The notes: generated by a model from the sequence alone, not told the origin. DNA of 64,000 nucleotides from Roseovarius spongiae (GCF_003651245.1 NZ_RAPE01000002.1:682001-746000), one strand, 5' to 3'; shown: positions 1 to 8,321, counted from the stretch's first letter. Translations and numbers: made by a program.

Positions 1-82
1 TTTCCTGCACGTCCGAGAATGTGGGGCGCAGGTTGTAGGCCGAATGTTTCGTCGTGCCTTTCTTGATCTTCAGGGCTGACAT
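1..82 (-). CDS. ilvN: Acetolactate synthase small subunit, IlvN (N-terminal part only)
   Basis: Only the first 27 codons lie in the window; the rest runs off its left edge. The visible N-terminus (MSALKIKKG..., then HSAYNLRPTFSDV) matches the start of the ACT-domain regulatory subunit of acetohydroxy acid synthase in Rhodobacteraceae. That subunit binds valine and activates the catalytic subunit. It lies 76 nt downstream of ilvB on the same strand, the usual ilvBN order, so it is probably co-transcribed and shares the attenuated ilvB leader. Identification rests on this short match plus context. Confidence 0.85.
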   Translation of the reverse strand, partial: MSALKIKKGTTKHSAYNLRPTFSDVQE

Positions 83-158
83 CTTTCGCCTTTCTTGTCT
101 TTCGATCCGCAGCCGGAATTTTCAAGAAATTCCGCTCCGTTCACTTTCTTGCGCGATG

Positions 159-1913
159 TTACACCAGGACCGCGCCGCCGGCCTTGATCGCGTCCTTGGT
201 CGAGGCCTCGCCCAGCAGCATCTTGTTGTGCGGCTCGCCCGAAGGGATCATCGGGAAGCAGTTCTCGTGCTTTTCCACCAGGCAGTCGAAGATCACCGGG
301 CCGTCGTGGTTCACCATCTCCATGATCGCGTCATCCAGATCGGCGGGGTCGTCGCACTTGATGCCCTTGGCGCCGAACGCCTCGGCCAGTTTCACGAAAT
401 CCGGCAGCGCCTCGGACCAGGAATGCGAATACCGCTCGCCATGCAGCAATTCCTGCCATTGGCGCACCATCCCGAGCCGCTCGTTATTGAGAATGAACTG
501 CTTGACCGGCAGGCGGAACTGCACGGCGGTGCCCATTTCCTGCATGTTCATCAGCCATGACGCCTCGCCCGCGACGTTGATCACGAGGCTGTCGGGATGC
601 GCCATCTGCACGCCGATGGACGACGGAAAGCCGTAGCCCATCGTGCCCAGGCCGCCCGAGGTCATCCAGCGGTTCGGATCCTCGAAGCCGAGATACTGCG
701 CCGCCCACATCTGGTGCTGGCCGACCTCGGTGCAGACATAGCGGTCATGATCCTTGGTCAGCGCCTCGAGCCGGGCAAGCGCGTGCTGGGGCTTGATCGT
801 GGGACCGGACTGTTCGAACTTCAGGCAATCCACCTTGCGCCATTCGTCGATCTTGCCGCGCCACTTCGCCAGCGCCTCGCGGTTCATCTTGCGTCCGCGG
901 CTCTTCCAGAGGTTCAGCATATCCTCAAGCACGTACGCCACATCGCCGACGATGGGGATGTCGGTCTTGATGACCTTGTTGATCGAGGACGGGTCGATAT
1001 CGATATGCGCCTTTTTCGAGCCCGGAGAGAACGCGTCGAGCCGCCCGGTGATCCGGTCGTCGAACCGTGCGCCGATGTTGATCATCAGGTCGCAGTCGTG
1101 CATCGCCATGTTCGCCTCGTAGAGGCCATGCATCCCCAGCATCCCGAGCCAGTGCTCGCCGCTCGCGGGATAGGCGCCGAGGCCCATCAGCGTCGAGGTG
1201 ATCGGCACATTGGTGGCGTCCACCAGCTCGCGCAGTAGCTGGCTTGCCGCCGGGCCGGAATTGATGACGCCGCCGCCGGTGTAGAAGATCGGACGTTTGG
1301 CGGTTTCGAGGGCGGCCACCAGTTCGGTGATGGCGTCCATGTCGCCCTTGACCTGCGGCTGGTAGTGGCCGGTGGACGTCTTCTGCGGGGGCGTGTAGGC
1401 GCCGCTGGCGAATTGCACGTCCTTGGGAATGTCCACCAGCACCGGGCCGGGACGCCCGGCGGTGGCGACGTGGAACGCCTCGTGCAGGATGCTCGAGAGC
1501 CGGTCGGTGTCCTTGACCAGCCAGTTATGCTTGGTGCAGGGCCGGGTGATGCCGACGGTGTCCGCCTCCTGGAAGGCGTCCGAGCCGATCATGAAGGTCG
1601 GCACCTGTCCGGTGAGCACGACGATCGGGATCGAATCCATCAGCGCGTCGGTGATGCCGGTCACGGCGTTGGTGGCGCCGGGGCCGGACGTGACCAGAAC
1701 GACGCCGGGTTTGCCGGTGGCGCGCGCATAGCCCTCGGCGGCGTGGACCGCGCCCTGTTCGTGCCGCACTAGGATGTGGCGGATCTCGTTCTGCTGGAAG
1801 ACCTCGTCATAGATCGGCAGCACCGCGCCGCCGGGGTAGCCGAACACGACGTCCACGCCCTGATCCCTGAGGGCCTGAACCACCATTTTCGCTCCGGTCA
1901 TCTGACGTGTCAT
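159..1913 (-). CDS. ilvB: Acetolactate synthase large (catalytic) subunit
   Basis: A 584-residue thiamine-diphosphate enzyme that condenses two pyruvates, or pyruvate and 2-oxobutyrate, in the first shared step of valine, leucine and isoleucine synthesis. The N-terminal TPP domain has [14 protein letters not shown] and the catalytic Glu in RHEQGA (about residue 52). A central domain follows, then the C-terminal TPP domain. The usual GDG of the Mg/TPP motif reads AGEAS here (about residues 448-452), followed by the expected LMNMQE. The ATG at 1913 is chosen because it follows GGAG with good spacing and gives the normal length; an upstream in-frame extension would run through the leader terminator. 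Regulation is probably by the upstream attenuator. Confidence 0.96.
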   Translation of the reverse strand: MTRQMTGAKMVVQALRDQGVDVVFGYPGGAVLPIYDEVFQQNEIRHILVRHEQGAVHAAEGYARATGKPGVVLVTSGPGATNAVTGITDALMDSIPIVVLTGQVPTFMIGSDAFQEADTVGITRPCTKHNWLVKDTDRLSSILHEAFHVATAGRPGPVLVDIPKDVQFASGAYTPPQKTSTGHYQPQVKGDMDAITELVAALETAKRPIFYTGGGVINSGPAASQLLRELVDATNVPITSTLMGLGAYPASGEHWLGMLGMHGLYEANMAMHDCDLMINIGARFDDRITGRLDAFSPGSKKAHIDIDPSSINKVIKTDIPIVGDVAYVLEDMLNLWKSRGRKMNREALAKWRGKIDEWRKVDCLKFEQSGPTIKPQHALARLEALTKDHDRYVCTEVGQHQMWAAQYLGFEDPNRWMTSGGLGTMGYGFPSSIGVQMAHPDSLVINVAGEASWLMNMQEMGTAVQFRLPVKQFILNNERLGMVRQWQELLHGERYSHSWSEALPDFVKLAEAFGAKGIKCDDPADLDDAIMEMVNHDGPVIFDCLVEKHENCFPMIPSGEPHNKMLLGEASTKDAIKAGGAVLV

Positions 1914-1958
1914 CGCTTCGCTCCGTTCATGACATCCATCCATCCATTCGCTGCGCAC

Positions 1959-1984
1959 AAAAAAGCCCCCGAAATTCCGGGGGC
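1959..1984 (-). terminator. Attenuator terminator in the ilvB leader
   Basis: In the transcript the sequence GCCCCCG-GAATTT-CGGGGGC forms a 7-bp G/C stem (arms 1978-1984 and 1965-1971) with a 6-nt loop, immediately followed by six U residues (1959-1964). It lies between the leader peptide and ilvB, about 45 nt before the start codon, so it acts before the gene and not after one. Its 5' arm shares three bases with the second arm of an alternative hairpin (1982-1991 with 2017-2026), which gives a terminator/antiterminator switch. Confidence 0.85.
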
Positions 1985-2026
1985 GCATGGGGTACCGTTA
2001 TGGTGTCCGTTACCGGCCCATGCGCC
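1982..2026 (-). promoter_or_regulatory. Alternative (antiterminator) hairpin of the ilvB leader
   Basis: GGCGCATGGG (plus-strand 2017-2026, inside the last codons of the leader peptide) is perfectly complementary to CCCATGCGCC (1982-1991). Pairing would take three bases of the 5' arm of the terminator. Inference: a ribosome that finishes the leader peptide covers the first arm and lets the terminator form, whereas one stalled early on the Leu/Ile/Val codons leaves it free and favours readthrough. The last Val codon is only 7 nt from the arm, so stalling there may partly mask it. Confidence 0.65.
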
Positions 2027-2057
2027 ATTTGCCTACGATTACGATCAGCCGAGACAT
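2010..2057 (-). CDS. ilvBN leader peptide (15 aa, branched-chain attenuator)
   Basis: A 15-codon reading frame, MSRLIVIVGKWRMGR, with five consecutive branched-chain codons (Leu-Ile-Val-Ile-Val at positions 4-8) and a TAA stop. It is preceded by AAAGGGAA (2066-2073) about 9 nt from the ATG, lies about 25 nt downstream of a good sigma-70 promoter, and is followed by competing hairpins and a terminator before ilvB. This is the classical layout of an amino-acid attenuator. The peptide itself presumably has no other function; its translation speed reports charged tRNA-Leu/Ile/Val. Confidence 0.88.
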   Translation of the reverse strand: MSRLIVIVGKWRMGR

Positions 2058-2087
2058 CTCTGCCGTTCCCTTTCATGCGTGGGCGAG

Positions 2088-2116
2088 ACATTATTTGCGG
2101 CGCCGGAACGCGTCAA
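2088..2116 (-). promoter_or_regulatory. Sigma-70 type promoter of ilvBN
   Basis: On the minus strand TTGACG (2111-2116) and TAATGT (2088-2093) are separated by exactly 17 nt. Transcription would start near 2081, about 25 nt before the leader peptide, which fits an attenuated operon with a short 5' end. Confidence 0.75.
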
Positions 2117-2330
2117 GCGCGAATTCATGCGAAAAAGCCGCAGGCGTCGCCGCGCGTCCCGGCCGGCGGGCACGGGACGCGCAGATCGCCCGAAGCCGGC
2201 GCGCGGAAGGTATTTCCATCACCCGACGCTGTGTTTATGCTCGCCCCGAGCCGGGCCGGGCAACGTTTCGGGCCGGACCGGGACGGGCGCCGCGACAAGG
2301 GCGCCTGGGAGCAAGTTGGAGGAAAATCCC

Positions 2331-3416
2331 ATGGACAGACGGTCATTCCTGAAGAACAGCGCGCTGGGCGGCGGCGCAGCCGCCGCGGCCACGCTGGCCG
2401 CGCCCGCCTATGCGCAGGGCAAGCGCACGCTCACGATGGTCACCTCGTGGCCGCGCGGCTTCGCCGGGCTGGCCGACGACGCCGAACTGCTGGCGGCCAA
2501 CATCTCGGAAATTTCGGACGGGTCTCTCCAGGTCGAGGTGAAGCACGCCGGTGAACTGGTCGGCGCCTTCGAGAGCTTCGACGCGGTCTCCTCGGGGCAG
2601 GCGGACATGTATCACGCCGCCGACTACTACTTCGTGAACCAGCACCCGGCCTTCGGGCTGTTCACCGCCGTGCCCTTCGGCATGACCACGACCGAGATGA
2701 ACGCCTGGTATTACAGCGCCGGCGGCATGGCCCTGCACCATGAACTCGGCGAGATCTTCGGCCTCAAGTCCTTCCTCGCGGGCAATACCGGCGCGCAGGC
2801 CGGCGGCTGGTTCAACAAGGAAATCAACAGCCCCGAGGATCTCCAGGGCCTGAAGTTCCGCATGCCGGGGCTCGGGGGCAAGGCGCTGGGCTATCTCGGC
2901 GTGTCGGTGCAGAACCTGCCCGGCGGCGAGATCTACCAGGCGCTGTCTTCGGGCGCGCTTGACGGTGCGGAATGGGTCGGGCCGTGGCTCGACGAGAAGA
3001 TCGGCTTCCAGGAGGTGGCGAAATACTACTACCCGGCAAGCTTCCAGGAGCCGAGCGCGGCGCTGTCGCTGGCCACCAACCTCGACGTGTTCAACAGCCT
3101 CAACCCGGCGCAGCAGCGCGCGATCCAGGTCTCGTCCGCGTCCAACAACGTCACCAACGCGAGCCGCTTCATCGTCGAGAACGGCGACGCGCTCGAGCGG
3201 CTCGCCTCGGGCGGGACAAAGCTGATGGAGTTCCCCGACGATGTCTGGGACGCCTTCGGCGAGGCCAGCCAGAAGCTCTATGCCGAGTTCAACGAGGACG
3301 AGATGTTCAAGAAGATCTTCGACAGCTACATGGCCTCGATGAAGAACACGACCGGCTGGATCAGCCGCTCCTCGGACGCCTATCGCCGTCAGCGCGACCG
3401 CGTGATGGGGCTCTGA
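2331..3416 (+). CDS. TRAP transporter solute-binding protein (DctP family, TakP-like)
   Basis: A 361-residue periplasmic binding protein for a tripartite ATP-independent transporter. It opens with a twin-arginine signal (RRSFLK at residues 3-8, hydrophobic Ala-rich stretch, AYA-Q cleavage near 28), so it is probably exported folded. Segments such as GNTGAQAGGWFNKEIN and DGAEWVGPWLDEKIGF closely resemble TakP of Rhodobacter sphaeroides, a 2-oxoacid (pyruvate-type) binder; the exact ligand here is inferred. Start chosen at the ATG behind TTGGAGGAAA and the Tat motif. First gene of the operon with the two permease genes, separated from them by a strong hairpin. It sits beside the pyruvate-using ilvBN operon. 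Confidence 0.93.
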   Translation: MDRRSFLKNSALGGGAAAAATLAAPAYAQGKRTLTMVTSWPRGFAGLADDAELLAANISEISDGSLQVEVKHAGELVGAFESFDAVSSGQADMYHAADYYFVNQHPAFGLFTAVPFGMTTTEMNAWYYSAGGMALHHELGEIFGLKSFLAGNTGAQAGGWFNKEINSPEDLQGLKFRMPGLGGKALGYLGVSVQNLPGGEIYQALSSGALDGAEWVGPWLDEKIGFQEVAKYYYPASFQEPSAALSLATNLDVFNSLNPAQQRAIQVSSASNNVTNASRFIVENGDALERLASGGTKLMEFPDDVWDAFGEASQKLYAEFNEDEMFKKIFDSYMASMKNTTGWISRSSDAYRRQRDRVMGL

Positions 3417-3432
3417 GCCGATTGCGCCGTGA

Positions 3433-3462
3433 CGGCCCGCCCTCCGGATGGGGGGCGGGCCG
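3433..3462 (+). promoter_or_regulatory. Intercistronic hairpin between TRAP binding protein and permease genes
   Basis: A perfect 10-bp inverted repeat, CGGCCCGCCC (3433-3442) and GGGCGGGCCG (3453-3462), with a 10-nt loop and no following U-run. It lies 17 nt after the binding-protein stop and 36 nt before the small permease. Such hairpins commonly stabilise the upstream mRNA segment or attenuate partly, so that binding protein is made in excess of permease. Confidence 0.6.
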
Positions 3463-3498
3463 GTTCAGGCCGCGCTGCGGGCGCCACGGAAAAAGGGG

Positions 3499-4410
3499 AT
3501 GAACGCAGTGCTGGACGCGCTCTTGCAGTTCTTTCGGAACATCGCTCTGGCGTTCTGGAATTTCGGCCAGGCGGTAAGCCATCCGCATCTCTGGCTCGAC
3601 TGGTCCGACAACGAGGCGGTGATGCGGTTCGTCTATTACGGCGCCTCCCGCGAGCTGTTCTTCGTCGCGCTCACCGCGTTCCTGCTGCTTACTGCGGTCG
3701 GGCTCTGGCGCAACCGCTTCATGTGGGGCGTGGTGCGCGGGCTCGAGGGGTTGGCCAACACGCTCGGGCGTTTCTTCGCCTGGGCCGGTCTGCTGATGGT
3801 GCTTCAGCAGATCGTCATCGTCTTCATGCAGCGCATCTTCGTGAAGGGGCAGATCGTTCTCGGCTTCGGCGTCGGGCTCGACATGCCGGTGAGCTGGTAT
3901 TCCGAGGAGCTCAAGTTCTACAACGCGCTGATCGTCTGCCTGTGCTGCACCTACACCTTCGTTCAGGGCGGCCATGTGCGGGTGGACCTGGTCTATTCCG
4001 CCGTGTCCTTTCGCACGAAACGGGTGATCGACATGGTGGGCAGCCTGCTGTTCATGATCCCGGTGGCGCTGCTGATCTGGCTCTATGGCTGGTTCTTCCT
4101 CTGGCGTCACCTGATCGTGCCCAACCCCTCGGCCTCCGATACGCTGGAGCGGCTGCTGATGAAGGCGCGCGCGCTGCGCTGGAACGTGGAAACCTACGGG
4201 TTCAGCCCCAACGGGTTCAACGCCTATTTCCTGTTCAAGGTGCTGCTGGTGGTCTTTGCCGGCCTGATCGTGCTTCAGGCGGTGGCGTTCTTCTACCGCT
4301 CCTACCTCGAATGGAAGGAAGGGCCGGAGGCCGACGGCAGATACCTTGACCGCGATCCCGTCGGCAAGCGCCGGGATGCGCCCGAGGCGGCGCATCAGGG
4401 GGGCTGCTGA
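3499..4410 (+). CDS. TRAP transporter small permease subunit (DctQ family, extended)
   Basis: A 303-residue membrane protein with hydrophobic segments near ELFFVALTAFLLLTAVGLW, the LLMVLQQIVIVFMQRIF stretch, LIVCLCCTYTFVQGGHVRVDLV and LLFMIPVALLIWLYGWFFLW, and a C-terminal one (LLVVFAGLIVLQAVAF). It is longer than the roughly 160-200 residues of a minimal DctQ, as is usual for the TakQ/mannitol-chloroaromatic branch. The motif GGHVRVDL is typical of DctQ. The ATG at 3499 is preferred although the purine tract AAAAAGGGG sits very close; an upstream in-frame ATG lies within the intercistronic hairpin. The stop overlaps the next start as ATGA, implying translational coupling. Confidence 0.9.
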   Translation: MNAVLDALLQFFRNIALAFWNFGQAVSHPHLWLDWSDNEAVMRFVYYGASRELFFVALTAFLLLTAVGLWRNRFMWGVVRGLEGLANTLGRFFAWAGLLMVLQQIVIVFMQRIFVKGQIVLGFGVGLDMPVSWYSEELKFYNALIVCLCCTYTFVQGGHVRVDLVYSAVSFRTKRVIDMVGSLLFMIPVALLIWLYGWFFLWRHLIVPNPSASDTLERLLMKARALRWNVETYGFSPNGFNAYFLFKVLLVVFAGLIVLQAVAFFYRSYLEWKEGPEADGRYLDRDPVGKRRDAPEAAHQGGC

Positions 4411-6767
4411 TGCTGTTCGGACTGGACGGGGTCGAGCTCGGCCTCATCATCGTCGCCCTCTGCCTGTTCGGGGGCATCCTGTCCGGCTTTCCGGTGGCGT
4501 TCGCGATCGCCGGCGCGGGCATCCTGTCCTTCGCGATCATCGCCGCGCTCAACTCGGCTGGGCTGCTGATCCACCAGGCCATCGACACCGGCAGCGAAGG
4601 CTACCGCGCGCTGATCGCCAGCGGGGTCAAGCCGGAAAGCGTATCGATCTTCCGATACCCCGACCTCGCCCGGATCGCCACGCCGGTCTTTCCGCAGGGC
4701 TGGGAGGTGGCGCTCGACCGCAACGTGTCCTTCATCGTCAACCGCATCAACGAGCGCGTGCTTGCCGGCCAGTCCATCGAGACGCTGCTCGCCGTCTTGA
4801 TGTTCGTGATGATGGGGATCACGCTCGAACGTTCGGGCATCGCGGAGGATTTGCTGACCACGATGGCGCGGGTCTTCGGCCCGCTGCCCGGCGGGCTTGC
4901 CGTGTCGGTCGTGGTGGTGGGCGCGTTCCTTGCGGCCTCGACCGGAATCGTCGGGGCGACGGTGGTGACGATGGGCCTGCTGAGCCTGCCGACCATGCTG
5001 CGGCACAACTATTCCCCCGAGATCGCCACCGGCGTCATCGCCGCCGCCGGGACGCTGGGGCAGATCATCCCGCCCTCGATCGTCATCATCCTGCTGGGCG
5101 CGCTGGCGGGCGATCTCTACTCCGCCGCGCAGGAGACGCGCGCCATGGCGGCGGGCTGCAACGACGCGCTGACCTATCTGGGCGAGGCGGCGGTGGTGTC
5201 GGTCGGCACGCTCTTCCAGGCGGCGCTGCTGCCGGGCGTCTTCCTCGCGCTGCTCTACGCGCTCTACGCGTTCGGCTACGCGCTGCTCAACCCGTCGCGC
5301 GCGCCGTCGGTGGCGATGGAGGGGCAGGCGGGGGGTCAAGCCGTCACCCGCGGGGAGGCGTTCACCTGGTTCGTCGGAGCGCCCCTCGGGCTGATCGCGG
5401 CGATGCTGCTTGCCGTCAACCTGGGCGTCGTCGGGTCGCAGAGCCTCGCCGTGGACAGTTTCACCGACCGCACCGGGGGCGCGTCGCTGCGCACCAACGT
5501 GAGCGCGGAATGCATGGTCTCGATGATAGAACTGCACGGGCAGGGCGAATGGGACCGCGCCGTCGCCGAAACCGAGGCCATCGCGGCGGCGGGCGGCGAA
5601 CATGAGAGCGTGCGGCTTTCGCCCGAGGAGATCGCCGCGCGCAGGGCGGAGAAAGAGGCGGCTGCGGCGCCCATCGGCACGGGTGTCGCATTGATATTCG
5701 TGCTTTTCGCGCTGGTGCTCGCGCTCGGGCGTGGCGTCGCGCCCATACGCGATCCCCGGCCACTGCTGATCGGCGGGGTCGGGGTCGTGTCCGGGCTTCT
5801 GGTCGACATGCTGCTCATCGCGCCTTCCGCGAGCGCGGGCGCGACCGTTCTGATGCTCGCGTTGCCACTGGCGCTGGCCTTTTACGGGGCGGCGGCGGCA
5901 GCGCGGCGGCTGGCGCGTAATGACCTCATCCGCGTGGTGTTCCCGCCGCTGGTTCTGATCGTCGCGGTGCTGGGCTCGATCCTCGGGGGCATCACCAACC
6001 CCACCCCCGCGGCGGCGCTGGGGGCAGGGGGCGCGATCATGCTCGCGGCCTATCGCAGGCTGCGGGAAACCGAACGCTCGGCGAAGGTGATCATCTGGGC
6101 GACGCTGGCCATTGGCGCCGCGATCCTGATCGGCGTCAACTTCGATCTGCGCATCAACCGCGAAGAAGGCGTCGGCGTCGAATCCATCGCCGCCTTCGTC
6201 GCCGCCTACGCCGCCTATCTATATGCGATGTTCGGGTTGCTCTTCTCGTGCTGGGTCCTGTTCGCGTCGGGCGTGCTCACCCCGGTGGTGCGCGAGACGG
6301 CCAAGGTCACCTCGATGGTGTTTACCATCCTGATCGGGTCGCAACTGCTGAACCTGGTGGTGATTTCCTTTGGCGGCGAGCATTACATCCAGGAGTTCCT
6401 ACGCAGCTACGACAGCGAATTGCAGGCTTTCCTCGTCGTGATGCTGGTGCTTTTCGTGCTGGGCTTCGTGCTCGATTTCCTTGAGATCATCTATATCGTG
6501 ATCCCGATCGTCGGCCCGGTGATCTATGGCGGATCGTTCGATCCCAAATGGGTGACGATCATGATTGCGGTGAACCTGCAAACCTCGTTCCTGACGCCGC
6601 CCTTCGGATTCGCGCTGTTCTACCTGCGCGGCGTGGCCCCGGCGAGCGTGACCACCGGGCATATCTATCGCGGGGTGTTCCCCTTCGTGCTGATCCAGGT
6701 GCTGGGCCTCGCGATCCTGTGGTTCTTCCCGGCCATCGTCACCGTTGTGCCGGCGATACTGGGGTAA
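4410..6767 (+). CDS. TRAP transporter large permease subunit (DctM family, extended)
   Basis: A 785-residue integral membrane protein, the ion-coupled transport subunit of the TRAP system. The N-terminal half has DctM signatures: FGGILSGFPVAFAIAGAG, an ASTGIVGATVVTMGLLSLPTM stretch, and a GTLGQIIPPSIVIILLGALAGD stretch. Around residues 350-420 is a soluble acidic insert with a Cys and an Arg/Glu-rich segment (RLSPEEIAARRAEKEAA); further transmembrane helices follow, ending with GFVLDFLEIIYIVIPIVGPV and QTSFLTPPFGFALFYLRG, which are DctM hallmarks. Usual DctM proteins have about 430 residues; the extension is inserted between conserved N- and C-terminal parts. It probably imports a 2-oxoacid or similar carboxylate with Na+. 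Confidence 0.92.
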   Translation: MLFGLDGVELGLIIVALCLFGGILSGFPVAFAIAGAGILSFAIIAALNSAGLLIHQAIDTGSEGYRALIASGVKPESVSIFRYPDLARIATPVFPQGWEVALDRNVSFIVNRINERVLAGQSIETLLAVLMFVMMGITLERSGIAEDLLTTMARVFGPLPGGLAVSVVVVGAFLAASTGIVGATVVTMGLLSLPTMLRHNYSPEIATGVIAAAGTLGQIIPPSIVIILLGALAGDLYSAAQETRAMAAGCNDALTYLGEAAVVSVGTLFQAALLPGVFLALLYALYAFGYALLNPSRAPSVAMEGQAGGQAVTRGEAFTWFVGAPLGLIAAMLLAVNLGVVGSQSLAVDSFTDRTGGASLRTNVSAECMVSMIELHGQGEWDRAVAETEAIAAAGGEHESVRLSPEEIAARRAEKEAAAAPIGTGVALIFVLFALVLALGRGVAPIRDPRPLLIGGVGVVSGLLVDMLLIAPSASAGATVLMLALPLALAFYGAAAAARRLARNDLIRVVFPPLVLIVAVLGSILGGITNPTPAAALGAGGAIMLAAYRRLRETERSAKVIIWATLAIGAAILIGVNFDLRINREEGVGVESIAAFVAAYAAYLYAMFGLLFSCWVLFASGVLTPVVRETAKVTSMVFTILIGSQLLNLVVISFGGEHYIQEFLRSYDSELQAFLVVMLVLFVLGFVLDFLEIIYIVIPIVGPVIYGGSFDPKWVTIMIAVNLQTSFLTPPFGFALFYLRGVAPASVTTGHIYRGVFPFVLIQVLGLAILWFFPAIVTVVPAILG

Positions 6768-6791
6768 CAGCGGTCACGGCTACGCGGCGGA

Positions 6792-6980
6792 TCACCTGCC
6801 GAGCAACCAGTTCACCGCGCTCCACCGCGATGGCGCGGGAAGGGAAGCGTCATCGCAAGTGAGGGCGCGTCCCATCATCCGGTGGGCCGCCTCGCTGCGC
6901 ATCCGCCGACCCCGCTGCATGTAGTAGCCGGTGTCGATCGAGCCGTCTGCGCGGTATCTGATATCGGTGTCGTTCCGCAT
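6792..6980 (-). CDS. Small conserved hypothetical protein (62 aa)
   Basis: A basic 62-residue protein, MRNDTDIRYRADGSID... then YYMQRGRRMRSEAAHRMM and a C-terminal WLLGR. The ATG at 6980 is chosen because GGGAGGA lies 6 nt upstream; a longer frame to 7178 has no such site. There is no signal peptide or membrane segment. The RxRSEAAH... pattern recalls short Rhodobacteraceae proteins, but I do not recognise a named family. It is divergent from the winged-helix/hydrolase gene (154 nt between starts) and ends 24 nt from the TRAP permease stop, tail to tail. Possible function unknown. Confidence 0.7.
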   Translation of the reverse strand: MRNDTDIRYRADGSIDTGYYMQRGRRMRSEAAHRMMGRALTCDDASLPAPSRWSAVNWLLGR

Positions 6981-7133
6981 GATCCGTCCTCCCAATGCCG
7001 ATGCATTGATCAAAGCACGGACCATGACGTTTCGCTTGAACGTGTCCTTGGGAACCTCTTGTCCTTTCCTTGTGATTTCACTGCTTGTGCCAATTTCCTT
7101 GGCCAAAACGGTTAAAACGCGCTTAGCTGTCGC

Positions 7134-8321
7134 ATGATCTATCGTTTCGCGGATTGCAGCATCGACACTGGCCGGCACAGATTCACCCGTGGCGGCGCCA
7201 CGCTACATCTGGAACCGCAGGTCTTTGCCCTGCTGGCCGAACTGGCGCAGGCCGGCGGTGCGTTGGTCAGCAAGGATCGTCTGATCGAGACGGTATGGCA
7301 GGGGCTGGCAGTCTCCGACGCCACGATCAGCGCGCGGATCAGCGCCGCGCGCGCCGCCCTCGGAGACACGGGACGGGACCAGCGGTTGATCCGGACGGTG
7401 CCGAAGCGCGGCATTCAACTCCTGCCCGAGGTGACGACGGACGCACCGGCGCCCATTGAGGCGACGGGCGGAGGACGCGAAGCGCCGCCGATCCGCTTCA
7501 CTCAAGCGCGGGACGGCGCGACCATCGCCCACAGCGTCAGTGGTTCGGGTCCGCCGTTGCTGCGCGCCGGGCACTGGCTGTCCCATCTGGAGCTCGACTG
7601 GCGCTGCCCCGTCTGGCAACCGTTTCTGACCCGATTGGGGGGCGATTTCACTCTTTGCCGTTACGATCAGCGCGGCACCGGCCTGTCAGGGCGCGATCTG
7701 GAGAATGTCGGGGTCGGTGATTTCGCCGATGACCTCCGGGCGGTGGCCGATGCGGCGCGTCTGGACCGCTTTTCCATATTTGCCGCGTCGCAGGCAGTGC
7801 CGGTGGCGATCCGGTTCGCGGCGCGCCACCCCGAGAGGGTCAGCCGTATGGTGCTCTATGGCGGCTATGCCAAGGGGCGCAGCCTACGCCCGAAACAGCC
7901 CGGTGATATCGATGAGGAGACGATGCTCGGCCTGATCCGCGCGGGTTGGGGGCAGGCCGACAGCGCATTCTTTCGCGCATTCGTGAGCCTGTTCATGCCG
8001 GACGGGACGCCCGAGCAGGTCGCCAGCTTCGCGCGTGTGCAGAGCCAGTCGATCACGCCCGAGAACGCGGCGCGTCTGCGCAGAGCGGTGGACCGGTTCG
8101 ACGTTGCGGACGATCTCGACCGCGTGCGCGCCCCGGTGCTTGTGGTCCATGCGCGGGGCGATGCGATCCAGCCAATCGCGCAGGGTCAGTTGATCGCATC
8201 CCGTATCCCCGACGCCGAGTTCATGATGCTGGACAGCCGAAATCACGTGCCGTTGCCGCAGGAACCTTGCTGGACGCAGCTCATGGATGCGGTCTCCGAG
8301 TTTTGCCTGCGCGCGGAGTGA
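7134..8321 (+). CDS. Winged-helix (OmpR/CadC type) DNA-binding domain fused to alpha/beta hydrolase
   Basis: A 395-residue two-domain protein. Residues 1-100 form a Trans_reg_C winged helix (LEPQVFALLAELAQAGGALV, SKDRLIETVWQ, RTVPKRGIQLLPEV). From about 120 on there is an alpha/beta hydrolase: RYDQRGTGLSGR, nucleophile region FAASQAVPVA, acid VHARGDAIQP and His in DSRNHVPLP. The nucleophile elbow is AASQA where GxSxG is usual, so both small Gly positions are Ala; Ser, Asp and His are all present. No transmembrane segment, unlike CadC/ToxR. Such fusions are annotated as putative transcriptional regulators or hydrolases; whether it senses or turns over a small ester is not known. No ribosome site is obvious before the ATG. 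Confidence 0.85.
   Translation: MIYRFADCSIDTGRHRFTRGGATLHLEPQVFALLAELAQAGGALVSKDRLIETVWQGLAVSDATISARISAARAALGDTGRDQRLIRTVPKRGIQLLPEVTTDAPAPIEATGGGREAPPIRFTQARDGATIAHSVSGSGPPLLRAGHWLSHLELDWRCPVWQPFLTRLGGDFTLCRYDQRGTGLSGRDLENVGVGDFADDLRAVADAARLDRFSIFAASQAVPVAIRFAARHPERVSRMVLYGGYAKGRSLRPKQPGDIDEETMLGLIRAGWGQADSAFFRAFVSLFMPDGTPEQVASFARVQSQSITPENAARLRRAVDRFDVADDLDRVRAPVLVVHARGDAIQPIAQGQLIASRIPDAEFMMLDSRNHVPLPQEPCWTQLMDAVSEFCLRAE

Noticed and set aside
6981..7178. N-terminal extension of the 62-aa small protein
   Set aside because: It runs through the regulator's promoter and start; the strong GGGAGGA before the ATG at 6980 decides the start.
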